A stretch of 15,154 nt of DNA from Bacillota bacterium (GCA_023399095.1 JAEWQS010000088.1:1-15154), one strand, 5' to 3'. Positions 7,549 through 13,865 are shown, counted from the stretch's first letter. The notes: generated by a model from the letters alone, not told the origin. Numbers and translations are program-made.

Positions 7549-8085
7549 ATGAATAGTAGTCAATATAGCTACCCGGATAACCGAAATATGACGAGAAATA
7601 CAATGCCGAAGAACAGGACTCAAAGCACATCGCGCAATTTGACAACAAAGCCCATGGAGTCCGGAACCGACATGCCAAGAATGCATGATGGTATGAGAAT
7701 GCCCAATATGCAAAATATGCCCGCAGGGCAGAATATGAGAATACCCGGTATGCAGCAGACAGCGCCAATGTGGCCGGGGATGGGGAGTGGCCTTACGGGC
7801 CAAACAGGCGGTTTGACTCAGCTGCCCGTAACTACCCCGGATTCTCTTGCATTGCAAACACCGACAACTGTCGCGAGCCCATACTATACAGCCGGTTTCT
7901 TAAAAAACTTCATCGGAAAAAACATGCGTGTTGAGTTTTTGATTGGCACATCGGGTGCGCTTGTGGACAGAACAGGTATACTCATGGAGGTTGGGGCCAG
8001 CTACATTGTCATAAGGCCGATTTTAACCGACGATTTGCTCATGTGTGATCTGTATTCAATTAGGTTTGTGACTATATACCAATAA
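7549..8085 (+). CDS. gerQ: Spore coat protein GerQ with Met-rich N-terminus
   Basis: The C-terminal about 70 residues (112-178) match the GerQ domain: YYTAGFLKNFIGKNMRVEF, then GILMEVGASYIVIRP and YSIRFVTIY, corresponding to the Bacillus pattern SYIENIL..GK...GxIxxAGxDHIxxxxP...YLDYI. GerQ anchors CwlJ in the coat. Residues 1-105 are low-complexity and presumably disordered, with 14 Met in the first 80 positions (for example MPNMQNMPAGQNMRIPGM), plus many Gln, Asn and Pro. Bacillus GerQ has a Gln/Lys-rich tail crosslinked by transglutaminase; the Met enrichment here is unusual. The start is ATG 7549 because GGAGGAG at 7534-7540 precedes it by eight bases; an in-frame ATG at 7528 lies upstream of that Shine-Dalgarno. 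Confidence 0.85.
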   Translation: MNSSQYSYPDNRNMTRNTMPKNRTQSTSRNLTTKPMESGTDMPRMHDGMRMPNMQNMPAGQNMRIPGMQQTAPMWPGMGSGLTGQTGGLTQLPVTTPDSLALQTPTTVASPYYTAGFLKNFIGKNMRVEFLIGTSGALVDRTGILMEVGASYIVIRPILTDDLLMCDLYSIRFVTIYQ

Positions 8086-8106
8086 AACATAACCGCAGGG
8101 AAAAAG

Positions 8107-8144
8107 AAGAGTAAGCCTTTGGAAAAACGCGGGCTTACTCTTTT
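8107..8144 (+). terminator. Intrinsic terminator of the cwlJ-gerQ operon
   Basis: A perfect 11-base stem (8107-8117 with 8132-8142) encloses a 14-base loop and ends in TTTT (8141-8144), 21 bases after the gerQ stop. The short T-run is compensated by the strong stem. A-rich sequence before the 5' arm could make it work in the other direction as well. Confidence 0.75.
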
Positions 8145-8221
8145 GATGTAGCTAAGAGAGGCGAATATCGCAGAGCTTAGGCGCATAGCCTTGAATAGAA
8201 TGATGAGAAGAGGTGCGTTGC

Positions 8222-9070
8222 ATGAAAAAACACAAAAGCCTCATCGTCTTTGCCGTGGCCTGTCTTGATGTTGTGCTTATTGCGCTTGCCGCAATCTTCA
8301 ACTTCAATTCTGAGGTCTGTTTTTTTCAGGCCGCGCATAGTGAAACGAGTGAATACAACTGGTATTTTAAGCCCCGCAGCGACGAGCTTCAGCCCGAAGA
8401 TCTGCCCGAATTCGCTTTTGTAAAGAATTACGAGGCTTACTGGGTGGGCGATCCTGATGAAAAGTCGATATACCTCACATTCGATGCGGGGTATGAAAAC
8501 GGCTATATGCCACAGATACTTGACGCACTGAAAAAACACAACGCGCCGGCTGCGTTTTTCGTTGTCGGCCACTATATCACTTCGGCACCGGAGCTGATTA
8601 CCCGCATGGTAGATGAGGGGCACCTTGTGTGCAGTCATTCCATGAACCATAAGAACATGGCGGCGATGAGCGATATATCCATGTTTAAAGCCGAGATAGA
8701 AGATCTTGAAGATGTGTACAAAGAGTTGATTGGTAAACAGATGCCCAAGTACTTCCGACCTCCTGAAGGCAGATTTAGCGGTCAGTGCTTAAAATATGCC
8801 GAGCAGTTGGGATACAAGACGATATTCTGGAGCTTTGCTTACTGTGACTGGTACGTTGATAACCAGCCGTCCGAAGAGGAAGCGATAAAGATTATTACGA
8901 CACGTACACATCCGGGCGCCGTCGTACTGCTGCACGCCACCTCTGCCACGAACGCAAAAGTGCTCGATCGCGTGCTGACAGAATGGGAGAACATGGGCTA
9001 CACGCTGAAAAGCCTCGATGATTTTCCGTATGATAAAATGAGGGATGATCCGGGCGTGTCTAAGGACTAA
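8222..9070 (+). CDS. pdaA: Delta-lactam-biosynthetic de-N-acetylase PdaA
   Basis: N-acetylmuramic acid deacetylase needed to form muramic-delta-lactam in the spore cortex, the mark recognised by cortex-lytic enzymes. The protein has 282 residues with an N-terminal membrane/signal segment (6-28). Its NodB domain reads YLTFDAGYENGYM (D88), HSMNH (H139, H143), RPPEGRFS (179-186), IFWSFAYCDW (201-210) and LLHAT (236-240). The replacement of the second Asp of the usual TFDDG by a small residue, followed by GYENGY, is the hallmark that separates PdaA from chitooligosaccharide deacetylases. ATG 8222 is chosen because AGAGG (8209-8213) precedes it by eight bases; GTG 8213 overlaps that site. Its own promoter should lie between the upstream terminator and 8200, but I see no convincing match there. 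Confidence 0.93.
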   Translation: MKKHKSLIVFAVACLDVVLIALAAIFNFNSEVCFFQAAHSETSEYNWYFKPRSDELQPEDLPEFAFVKNYEAYWVGDPDEKSIYLTFDAGYENGYMPQILDALKKHNAPAAFFVVGHYITSAPELITRMVDEGHLVCSHSMNHKNMAAMSDISMFKAEIEDLEDVYKELIGKQMPKYFRPPEGRFSGQCLKYAEQLGYKTIFWSFAYCDWYVDNQPSEEEAIKIITTRTHPGAVVLLHATSATNAKVLDRVLTEWENMGYTLKSLDDFPYDKMRDDPGVSKD

Positions 9071-9143
9071 AAAAGATCAGTGTTTACCTGAATCGCGGTT
9101 GCAGTAACGTCTTTCAGACTGTCAAAAAAGTCTTTAAATAATT

Positions 9144-9211
9144 TGTGGGCAAGGCGGGTTGTACCCGCGCAGCCCACACCATGGGCCCACCCCAAAAGCT
9201 TGCTTTTGGGG
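9144..9211. repeat. Cluster of nested palindromes, possible small intergenic element
   Basis: The first structure is TGTGGGC (9144-9150) with GCCCACA (9172-9178), enclosing GCGGG-TTGTA-CCCGC (9154-9168). The octamer palindrome TGGGCCCA follows (9182-9189), then CCCCAAAAGC (9190-9199) with GCTTTTGGGG (9202-9211). The density of symmetry is far above the rest of the window, and none of these stems is followed by a T-run. Short open frames here (up to 69 codons) have no recognisable content. The stretch 9071-9298 otherwise holds no gene. A dispersed repeat or a structured RNA is possible. Confidence 0.45.
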
Positions 9212-9298
9212 ACCCCGGGAAGCTATGCGCAGTTTCGAGTTTGCGAGGAACAAGCAAAGCCGGTAAACTGGCGGAAAACCGTAGGTTTATCGACAACT

Positions 9299-10087
9299 TC
9301 AAAGCGCGGTATCGATATCGCGCTTTTTTGCGGCCTTGAGCAGCCAGTATAACCCCAACGGAACAAGGGCAAGGCTGATCCATTGCGAGGTGGAAAAAAT
9401 CAAAAGCATGCCCCGATCACCGTCACCGCGGAAAAATTCGAGTATGAACCGGATCACACCATAGCTTGCCACATACAGTCCTAAGATTTGCCTGTCGGCA
9501 CGGGGCTTTCGCGAATAGCAAAACAACACAATAAACAGTATGAAATTCAGTGCGGATTCAAAAATCTGAACGGGAAACAGCGAAACATGAACAGGCGCAA
9601 CGGAATCTGCGCGGAAATAGACGCCCCATGGCGGATCCATCGCGCGGCCATAACAGCAGCCCGCACAAAAGCATCCGATGCGGCCAATCGCGTGTATCAG
9701 CGGCACAGAAGGGATCAGGCTGTCTGCCAAGTGCCAAAACGGCAAACGGTATTGCTTGCAGTAGATAAAGACGCCGAGCACCGCGCCGATAAGGCCGCCG
9801 TAAAACACAAAGCCATGCGTGAACAGCACATTGATATCGTCGAGCGTCCAAGCAGTTTGCGCATGAGCCTCAATAAATGAGGGCAGCGATATCGCAAGAT
9901 ACAAAAGCTTCGCTCCCACGATCACACCGATCATCGCATACAAGGCGCAAAAAAAGATATCCTGCTTCTTAATATCACGCCTGACAGGCAGATAAACAGC
10001 GACAAGTATGCCCAGCGTACAGCCAATCAGTATGAGGGGCCCGTACATGGGAATGGTCAGTCCAAAAATCGAAATCGTTGGCAGCAT
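9299..10087 (-). CDS. Prolipoprotein diacylglyceryl transferase family protein (divergent Lgt)
   Basis: Polytopic membrane protein of 262 residues with the Lgt fold. Canonical Lgt moves diacylglycerol from phosphatidylglycerol to the lipobox Cys of prolipoproteins. Landmarks are IPMYGPLILIG near the N-terminus, FVFYGGLIG (93-101), GRIGCFCAGCCYG (135-147), FPVQIFES (171-178) and RFILEFFRGD (213-222). Compared with E. coli Lgt, R136, R213 and E217 keep the positions of R143, R239 and E243. H103 is replaced by Y96, N146 by C139 and E151 by C144. ATG 10087 fits the family length and has AAAGGA a few bases upstream; longer in-frame starts run through a terminator and the neighbouring gene. The lipoprotein role is uncertain because of these changes. 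Confidence 0.8.
   Translation of the reverse strand: MLPTISIFGLTIPMYGPLILIGCTLGILVAVYLPVRRDIKKQDIFFCALYAMIGVIVGAKLLYLAISLPSFIEAHAQTAWTLDDINVLFTHGFVFYGGLIGAVLGVFIYCKQYRLPFWHLADSLIPSVPLIHAIGRIGCFCAGCCYGRAMDPPWGVYFRADSVAPVHVSLFPVQIFESALNFILFIVLFCYSRKPRADRQILGLYVASYGVIRFILEFFRGDGDRGMLLIFSTSQWISLALVPLGLYWLLKAAKKRDIDTAL
9301..9329 (+). terminator. Intrinsic terminator for pdaA embedded in the 3' end of the lgt-like gene
   Basis: Bases 9301-9313 and 9314-9326 form a near-perfect palindrome with one mismatch (a G-U pair in RNA). It is followed on the plus strand by a T-run at 9324-9329. The structure encodes the last residues of the convergent lgt-like gene on the minus strand. As a plus-strand terminator it would stop pdaA transcripts about 250 nt after their stop codon. 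Confidence 0.55.
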
Positions 10088-10118
10088 TTTGGGTCCTTTC
10101 ATTGCGTCGGTTTTCGGC

Positions 10119-10152
10119 AAAAAAACAGGGAAAGAGCAACAAGCTCTTTCCC
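10119..10152 (-). terminator. Strong intrinsic terminator between the DUF4190-type gene and lgt-like gene
   Basis: Read on the minus strand, GGGAAAGAGC (10152-10143) and GCTCTTTCCC (10137-10128) form a perfect 10-base stem with a 5-base loop. After two bases a run of seven T follows (10125-10119). It ends the DUF4190-type gene only about 30 bases before the lgt-like start. Confidence 0.88.
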
Positions 10153-10166
10153 AACATGCTTTTGCT

Positions 10167-10478
10167 TTAGAATCTTGTGAACGGTGCGACAGAGGCCAAA
10201 CAAGCTGTGCAGGCCAGAATGACCACGGCACAGATCGCAAGGGCGACAATGTTCAGCACAAGGCCGGCGGTTGCCATTCCCGAGGGGTTCTGTTTTCTTG
10301 CCATGATGCTAAGCACCAAACCAACGACTGCCAATATAATGCCGATGACCCAGAAAACGAACACAAAGACAACAGCGCATATGCCGAGGACCATGGCTGC
10401 GATGGCCATGCCATTGCTCGGGCTGTTTACCGGACCCTGCGGTGTGGGCTGATAATTCTGATAGTTTTGTTCTTCCAT
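10167..10478 (-). CDS. Small DUF4190-type membrane protein
   Basis: Protein of 103 residues with a Gln/Asn/Pro-rich N-terminal tail (1-22) and two hydrophobic segments (about 25-58 and 67-92). The first contains the AIAAMVLGICAVV...GIILAVVGLVLSIMA pattern and the second a related AGLVLNIVALAICAVVI pattern. This duplicated, Gly-rich hydrophobic pattern is typical of DUF4190 proteins, whose function is unknown. The start at 10478 is supported by GGAGGG about eight bases upstream on the minus strand. It is monocistronic: a promoter candidate lies upstream and a strong terminator directly downstream. Confidence 0.8.
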   Translation of the reverse strand: MEEQNYQNYQPTPQGPVNSPSNGMAIAAMVLGICAVVFVFVFWVIGIILAVVGLVLSIMARKQNPSGMATAGLVLNIVALAICAVVILACTACLASVAPFTRF

Positions 10479-10520
10479 GAATAATTCCCTCCAATTAAAG
10501 TATCAAGCGATAATGCTTTT

Positions 10521-10548
10521 ATAATAAATTACCTACCAAGTATATCAA
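10521..10548 (-). promoter_or_regulatory. Candidate sigma-A promoter of the DUF4190-type gene
   Basis: On the minus strand TTGATA (10548-10543) and TATTAT (10526-10521) are 16 bases apart, about 45 bases before the start codon. Its -35 side is about 70 bases from that of the divergent TetR promoter. Confidence 0.45.
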
Positions 10549-10617
10549 ACATTGGCTTAAATGTGTATAGCTTTTTCTAAGCTGCGGGAACTTGTTAAAA
10601 AATATATGAGGCATTAA

Positions 10618-10646
10618 TTGACATGCATGATGTATTGAATTATAAT
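10618..10646 (+). promoter_or_regulatory. Consensus sigma-A promoter of the tetR-type gene
   Basis: A perfect TTGACA (10618-10623) and a perfect TATAAT (10641-10646) are separated by exactly 17 bases. Such a promoter should be strong unless repressed, and an inverted repeat overlaps its -10 box. Confidence 0.88.
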
Positions 10647-10673
10647 CGAATAAACGAACGATATATTCGATTA
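10643..10673 (+). promoter_or_regulatory. Probable TetR autoregulatory operator
   Basis: TAATCGAATA (10643-10652) and TATTCGATTA (10664-10673) are perfect 10-base inverted repeats separated by 11 bases. The left arm covers the last four bases of the -10 box, and the right arm touches the first base of the AAGGAG Shine-Dalgarno (10673-10678). Binding here would block RNA polymerase, the usual arrangement for autoregulated TetR proteins. Confidence 0.75.
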
Positions 10674-10683
10674 AGGAGAAGCC

Positions 10684-11265
10684 ATGAGAAAACGAATTGA
10701 CGATGAAACCATACTTTTGTCCGCTCTCAAATGCTTCGCCGCCTATGGATATAAAAAGACGACACTTGAGGACATTGCGCGAGAGCTGAATCTGGGAAAC
10801 AGCAGCGTTTATGCTTACACCACGAGCAAACGTGCGCTATATGAAGACGTGGTGCGTTTTGTCATGCAGCGGTGGCAGGGTAAGGTGGAAGCTGCGGTGC
10901 AAAAAGAGCGTACGGCTGCGGATAAATTCAGAGTGCTCTGCGAGACGGCGCTTGCTTATCTGTCAGAGGATCAAGCGTTTTGTGCTTTGCTGAAAAACGA
11001 TCACACCATATTTCCGATGTTCCCTGAAGCTGACCCATATGAAGAGATCAACGCGGTGTCGGTGGCGATGATAGGCCGCATTCTTGATGAGGGGCAGACA
11101 AACGGCGAATTTCGAAAGATGGATACCCAAGCGGTATCTGAACTCATTTTTTCCATGTATAAGGGCTTTATTATTCGTGCGTATATTGAGTGTGAAGACA
11201 GGTTCATGGAAAATCATATGTCTCAAGCGCTCGAACTGCTCACACACGGTATACTCAAAAAGTAA
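10684..11265 (+). CDS. TetR/AcrR family transcriptional regulator
   Basis: One-component regulator of 193 residues. The N-terminal helix-turn-helix covers about 9-55: ALKCFAAYGYKKTTLEDIARELNLGNSSVYAYTTSKRALYEDV, with the recognition helix near 37-45. The C-terminal helical domain (60-190) is the variable ligand-binding and dimerisation region, so the inducer cannot be predicted. ATG 10684 follows AAGGAG with 5-base spacing. The start is preceded by a consensus promoter with an overlapping inverted repeat, so self-repression is likely. A terminator begins within the stop codon, which largely separates it from the SCP2-type gene downstream. That pair is the nearest candidate target besides itself. 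Confidence 0.92.
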   Translation: MRKRIDDETILLSALKCFAAYGYKKTTLEDIARELNLGNSSVYAYTTSKRALYEDVVRFVMQRWQGKVEAAVQKERTAADKFRVLCETALAYLSEDQAFCALLKNDHTIFPMFPEADPYEEINAVSVAMIGRILDEGQTNGEFRKMDTQAVSELIFSMYKGFIIRAYIECEDRFMENHMSQALELLTHGILKK

Positions 11266-11287
11266 AACGTGCAATGTCACGTTTTTT
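11264..11287 (+). terminator. Intrinsic terminator overlapping the tetR-type stop codon
   Basis: AAAACGTG (11264-11271) pairs perfectly with CACGTTTT (11278-11285) around a 6-base loop, with T 11282-11287. The 5' arm starts within the TAA stop. Confidence 0.72.
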
Positions 11288-11355
11288 CAGGCTTCTTAGA
11301 ATTCCCCAAGGCTTTTGGGGCATAAATGAGTATTTAATGAAAGGAGTCTTGAGTG

Positions 11356-11754
11356 ATGGTAAAGTATCTTTCCCCGGAATGGGGCGCGGAGGTCGAAAAA
11401 CGACTACGGGAAGGCTTAACGCCCGAGAAAATGAACAATCTGACCTCATCCATGAACAGCCTTTATACCAGTTGTCCCGGCGATTCGGCCAATAAGTATT
11501 TTTTTGTCGGGTTTGTTGAAGGCAAAGTAGACCGTGTCGAAGTCGGCGAAGGCACAGGCCCCAAGGCTGAGTTCACCATTTCTGGCGATTATGAAACCTT
11601 CGCAAAAATATCCAGGGCAGAACTTGGTTCTCAGAAAGCGCTGATGGGTGGCAAGCTGAAGCTGCGCGGCAACATGGTCAAGGCGCTTAAGCTGGCGTCT
11701 CTTTGCGACCGTATAAACAAGATCATTTCGACGATTCCGACAGAGTTTGAATGA
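11356..11754 (+). CDS. SCP2 sterol-binding/lipid-transfer domain protein
   Basis: Single-domain protein of 132 residues of the SCP2 fold, whose members bind lipids or other hydrophobic ligands in a tunnel. Indicators are the central FTISGDYETFAKISRAE (about 73-89) and the C-terminal KALMGGKLKLRGNMVKALKL (95-114), the usual SCP2 signature. No signal peptide or membrane segment is seen, so it is cytoplasmic. The ligand in an anaerobe-type Firmicute is unknown, and sterol is unlikely. AAGGAG (11341-11346) serves ATG 11356 with 9-base spacing; GTG 11353 one codon earlier is equally possible. The M24 protein starts 14 nt after the stop, implying cotranscription. An unpaired 6-base hairpin without T-run lies at 11304-11320 in the leader. 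Confidence 0.8.
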   Translation: MVKYLSPEWGAEVEKRLREGLTPEKMNNLTSSMNSLYTSCPGDSANKYFFVGFVEGKVDRVEVGEGTGPKAEFTISGDYETFAKISRAELGSQKALMGGKLKLRGNMVKALKLASLCDRINKIISTIPTEFE

Positions 11755-11768
11755 GGAGGGGCGATATC

Positions 11769-12983
11769 ATGGACATGAAGAAAGATCCGTATTTTATTGA
11801 TTATCCCGCAAGAATAAAGGCCATTCAGGCTGATATGGCCAAAGAGGGAATCGATGTTTACTTAGGCTCGCGTCTGCGCACCATGAGTTGGACGACAGAT
11901 GCGTTTTTCCCATGGCGCAGCTTTATCGTGATTCCCGCCGAGGGCTTGCCCACCGCATTTACGTTCGTGATTGACGCGGCGCGCGCGGCGGACGAATCAT
12001 GGCTAGACGAAGATCACGTTTTAGGATTCGCGCCCATGGGCGGTCAGGATCAGATATCACAGATATCTTACATGATTGAAGATATCATTCCTGATGGCGG
12101 CGTTGTGGGCGTAGAAGCAGGCATGTCTAACTATCTGCCTGAGGGAAATCTCACATGGTATGAATACAATGCTTTCGCAAATGCACTGCCCAAATGCAAG
12201 CTCGTCAATGCTCACCATATTATCGATAAGCTCTCAATCATCAAGGACGAAGGCACCATTAACCGTTTCCGGGAGGCAAGCCGCATTGTCGATATCGGCC
12301 ATAAAGCTGTGTACGACGCCATTAAGGGGGGCGGATGGAAAGGCGTGACCGAGACAGAGATCGCGGGTATCGCCGCGCTTGCAATGCGCAAGGCGGGCAG
12401 TGTGTGGGAATGGTCTTTCACGGGCGGCAACGAAATTGCCTGTGGATATCGCACAGGTCTTGCGGGCGGCGCGTGCACTCCGGCGACCACAAAAGAGATT
12501 AAAGCGGGAGAGCCGCTTATGGTGGATATTCATGCCCTTTTCAAGTTGGCCTGCGGCGATCACAGCCACAATTACTTGATCGCGCCCGCATCAGACCGTC
12601 AGCTTTGGCACGCAAAGAACTTCACGGATATCGTCGAACTGACCTTGAAGACCTATCGCGCGGGCATTTCGCCCTCGTCGCTGGCTGAAGAGATGATGGC
12701 GTTTGCGGAAGAACGCGGCTTTGCCGATTTCATGGTGCCGGGTTTTGAACACGGTATCGGTTTGCTGGGTGACGAATGGCGCATCGGCGGGCATGAGGGT
12801 CCTTTTGCATATTGGACCGATCCGAACCATGTTTATCAAGAGGGAGAGGTGCTGATATGCGCCATGCAGTATGCCTGTCCGGATGAAGACATCGGCTTCC
12901 GCTACGAAAACCCGATTCTGATAAAGAAAGACGGCTGCGAATGGATGAGCAAGTATCCGCTCGCGGTGGACGTGATTGAATGA
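11769..12983 (+). CDS. M24 (pita-bread fold) peptidase/creatinase family protein lacking one metal ligand
   Basis: Protein of 404 residues with an N-terminal creatinase-like domain (about 12-160) and a C-terminal M24 domain (165-400), the layout of Xaa-Pro aminopeptidase relatives. Metal-ligand positions are D253 and D264 (VDIH...GDHSH, the usual spacing of 11), H328 (FEHGIG) and E380 (RYENPIL). The Glu normally found in the (S/T)-x-E-P strand is replaced by M366 in LICAMQYA. It may therefore bind one metal, act by creatinase-like metal-free chemistry, or be non-catalytic. ATG 11769 is used because AGGAGGGG (11754-11761) precedes it by seven bases; ATG 11751 lies before that site. The substrate is unknown, and the coupling to an SCP2-type gene suggests a shared small-molecule or lipid role. 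Confidence 0.83.
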   Translation: MDMKKDPYFIDYPARIKAIQADMAKEGIDVYLGSRLRTMSWTTDAFFPWRSFIVIPAEGLPTAFTFVIDAARAADESWLDEDHVLGFAPMGGQDQISQISYMIEDIIPDGGVVGVEAGMSNYLPEGNLTWYEYNAFANALPKCKLVNAHHIIDKLSIIKDEGTINRFREASRIVDIGHKAVYDAIKGGGWKGVTETEIAGIAALAMRKAGSVWEWSFTGGNEIACGYRTGLAGGACTPATTKEIKAGEPLMVDIHALFKLACGDHSHNYLIAPASDRQLWHAKNFTDIVELTLKTYRAGISPSSLAEEMMAFAEERGFADFMVPGFEHGIGLLGDEWRIGGHEGPFAYWTDPNHVYQEGEVLICAMQYACPDEDIGFRYENPILIKKDGCEWMSKYPLAVDVIE

Positions 12984-13006
12984 TGCCTGATGACATTCAG
13001 GTTAAC

Positions 13007-13036
13007 GGGGAGCAAATTGCTCCCCATTCTTTTTTT
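13007..13036 (+). terminator. Intrinsic terminator after the M24 gene
   Basis: GGGGAGC (13007-13013) pairs with GCTCCCC (13019-13025) around AAATT, with a seven-T run at 13030-13036. A second small hairpin CCTGA-N6-TCAGG (12986-13001) lies just before it. This ends the SCP2-M24 transcription unit. Confidence 0.88.
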
Positions 13037-13075
13037 AAGCACCTCAGATTGATTTTTTTGCAATTGATCATCACT

Positions 13076-13105
13076 ATGGCATGTCGTACAAGAAAATGAT
13101 ATACT
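13076..13105 (+). promoter_or_regulatory. Candidate promoter of the yjjG-mutY-msrA operon
   Basis: TATACT (13100-13105) is a good -10 box. The best -35 is a modest ATGGCA (13076-13081) at 18-base spacing. The pair lies between the upstream terminator and the GTG start. Confidence 0.4.
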
Positions 13106-13148
13106 TTATCTAGTTAATTACCATTACGAATAAGGGGCTAGTACGATT

Positions 13149-13865
13149 GTGACGAAAAGAGTATATAAATACTTGCTGTTTGATGTGGATGATACATTGC
13201 TTGATTTTGGGGCAAACGAAAAGGAAGCGCTTCCTAAAGTTTTTGCCTTTTTTGGATATCCGCTCACCGATAAGCTGCTGCATACGTATCACAGAATTAA
13301 CAAGCAGTTGTGGGACGATTATGAGCACGGCAAGGTGACGATGGACGATATGCTAAATTCGAGATTCGCCAAAACCATGGCGGAGTTTGGCATAGCGGTG
13401 GACGGCGAGACGTGGGAGAAGCATTATCAGAATCTTCTGGGCGGCGGTTATCACATCATAGAAGACGCTTTGGAAGTCTGTCAGCGGCTTGCACAAACAC
13501 ACAGGCTGTTTGTTGTCACCAACGGCGTGAAAGAGACGCAGCATAGAAGGCTTAAACTCGCAGGTCTGTACGATTTGTTTGAGGATATATTCAATTCCCA
13601 AAGCATCGGATACCAAAAGCCCGCTAAGGAGTTCTTCGACCACGTTAAAAACCATATAAACGGCTTTGATGTGCGTGATGCGCTGATTATCGGGGACTCG
13701 CTGAATACCGATATCAAAGGCGGTATCACATCGGGCATCGACACATGCTGGGTCAACAAACGTGCGCAGGAAAACGATTCGGGTATCCGAAGCACCTATA
13801 CGATCACGAAGCTCACTGAACTGTACGACATTTTGATCTTTCGTGATGGGGAAGAGGACGCATGA
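13149..13865 (+). CDS. YjjG/YfnB-type HAD noncanonical pyrimidine nucleotidase
   Basis: HAD hydrolase of 238 residues. Motif I is LLFDVDDTLLDF (D12, D14). The IA-type helical cap (about 20-95) carries YHRINKQLWDDYEHGKV, as in YjjG. Motif II is VVTNGVKETQHRRLKLAGL, the Lys motif is IGYQKPAKEFFDHV, and motif IV is LIIGDSLNTDIKGG. Motifs II to IV match the YjjG group closely. Characterised YjjG removes 5'-phosphate from noncanonical or damaged pyrimidine nucleotides, so mutagenic bases stay out of nucleic acid. The start is GTG 13149 with AAGGGG (13132-13137) eleven bases upstream, a rather long spacing. The stop overlaps the mutY start by 4 nt (ATGA). The substrate is inferred from family only. 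Confidence 0.85.
   Translation: MTKRVYKYLLFDVDDTLLDFGANEKEALPKVFAFFGYPLTDKLLHTYHRINKQLWDDYEHGKVTMDDMLNSRFAKTMAEFGIAVDGETWEKHYQNLLGGGYHIIEDALEVCQRLAQTHRLFVVTNGVKETQHRRLKLAGLYDLFEDIFNSQSIGYQKPAKEFFDHVKNHINGFDVRDALIIGDSLNTDIKGGITSGIDTCWVNKRAQENDSGIRSTYTITKLTELYDILIFRDGEEDA

Noticed and set aside
8163..8190. GAATA...CATA before pdaA as a sigma-G promoter
   Set aside because: The spacing of 16 and the poor last bases of the -10 element fall short of the consensus.
9143..9352. Open frames of 64 and 69 codons between pdaA and the lgt-like gene
   Set aside because: They run across nested palindromes, overlap the end of the lgt-like gene, lack a convincing Shine-Dalgarno and show no recognisable domain.
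10088..10249. N-terminal extension of the lgt-like gene
   Set aside because: The added sequence would pass through the terminator and overlap the DUF4190-type gene. It is not hydrophobic in the Lgt pattern, and the family length fits the ATG at 10087.
11304..11320. CCCCAA...TTGGGG hairpin before the SCP2-type gene as a second terminator
   Set aside because: No T-run follows, and a good terminator already exists at 11264-11287. It also resembles the CCCCAAAAGC stem at 9190-9211, but too weakly to call a repeat family.
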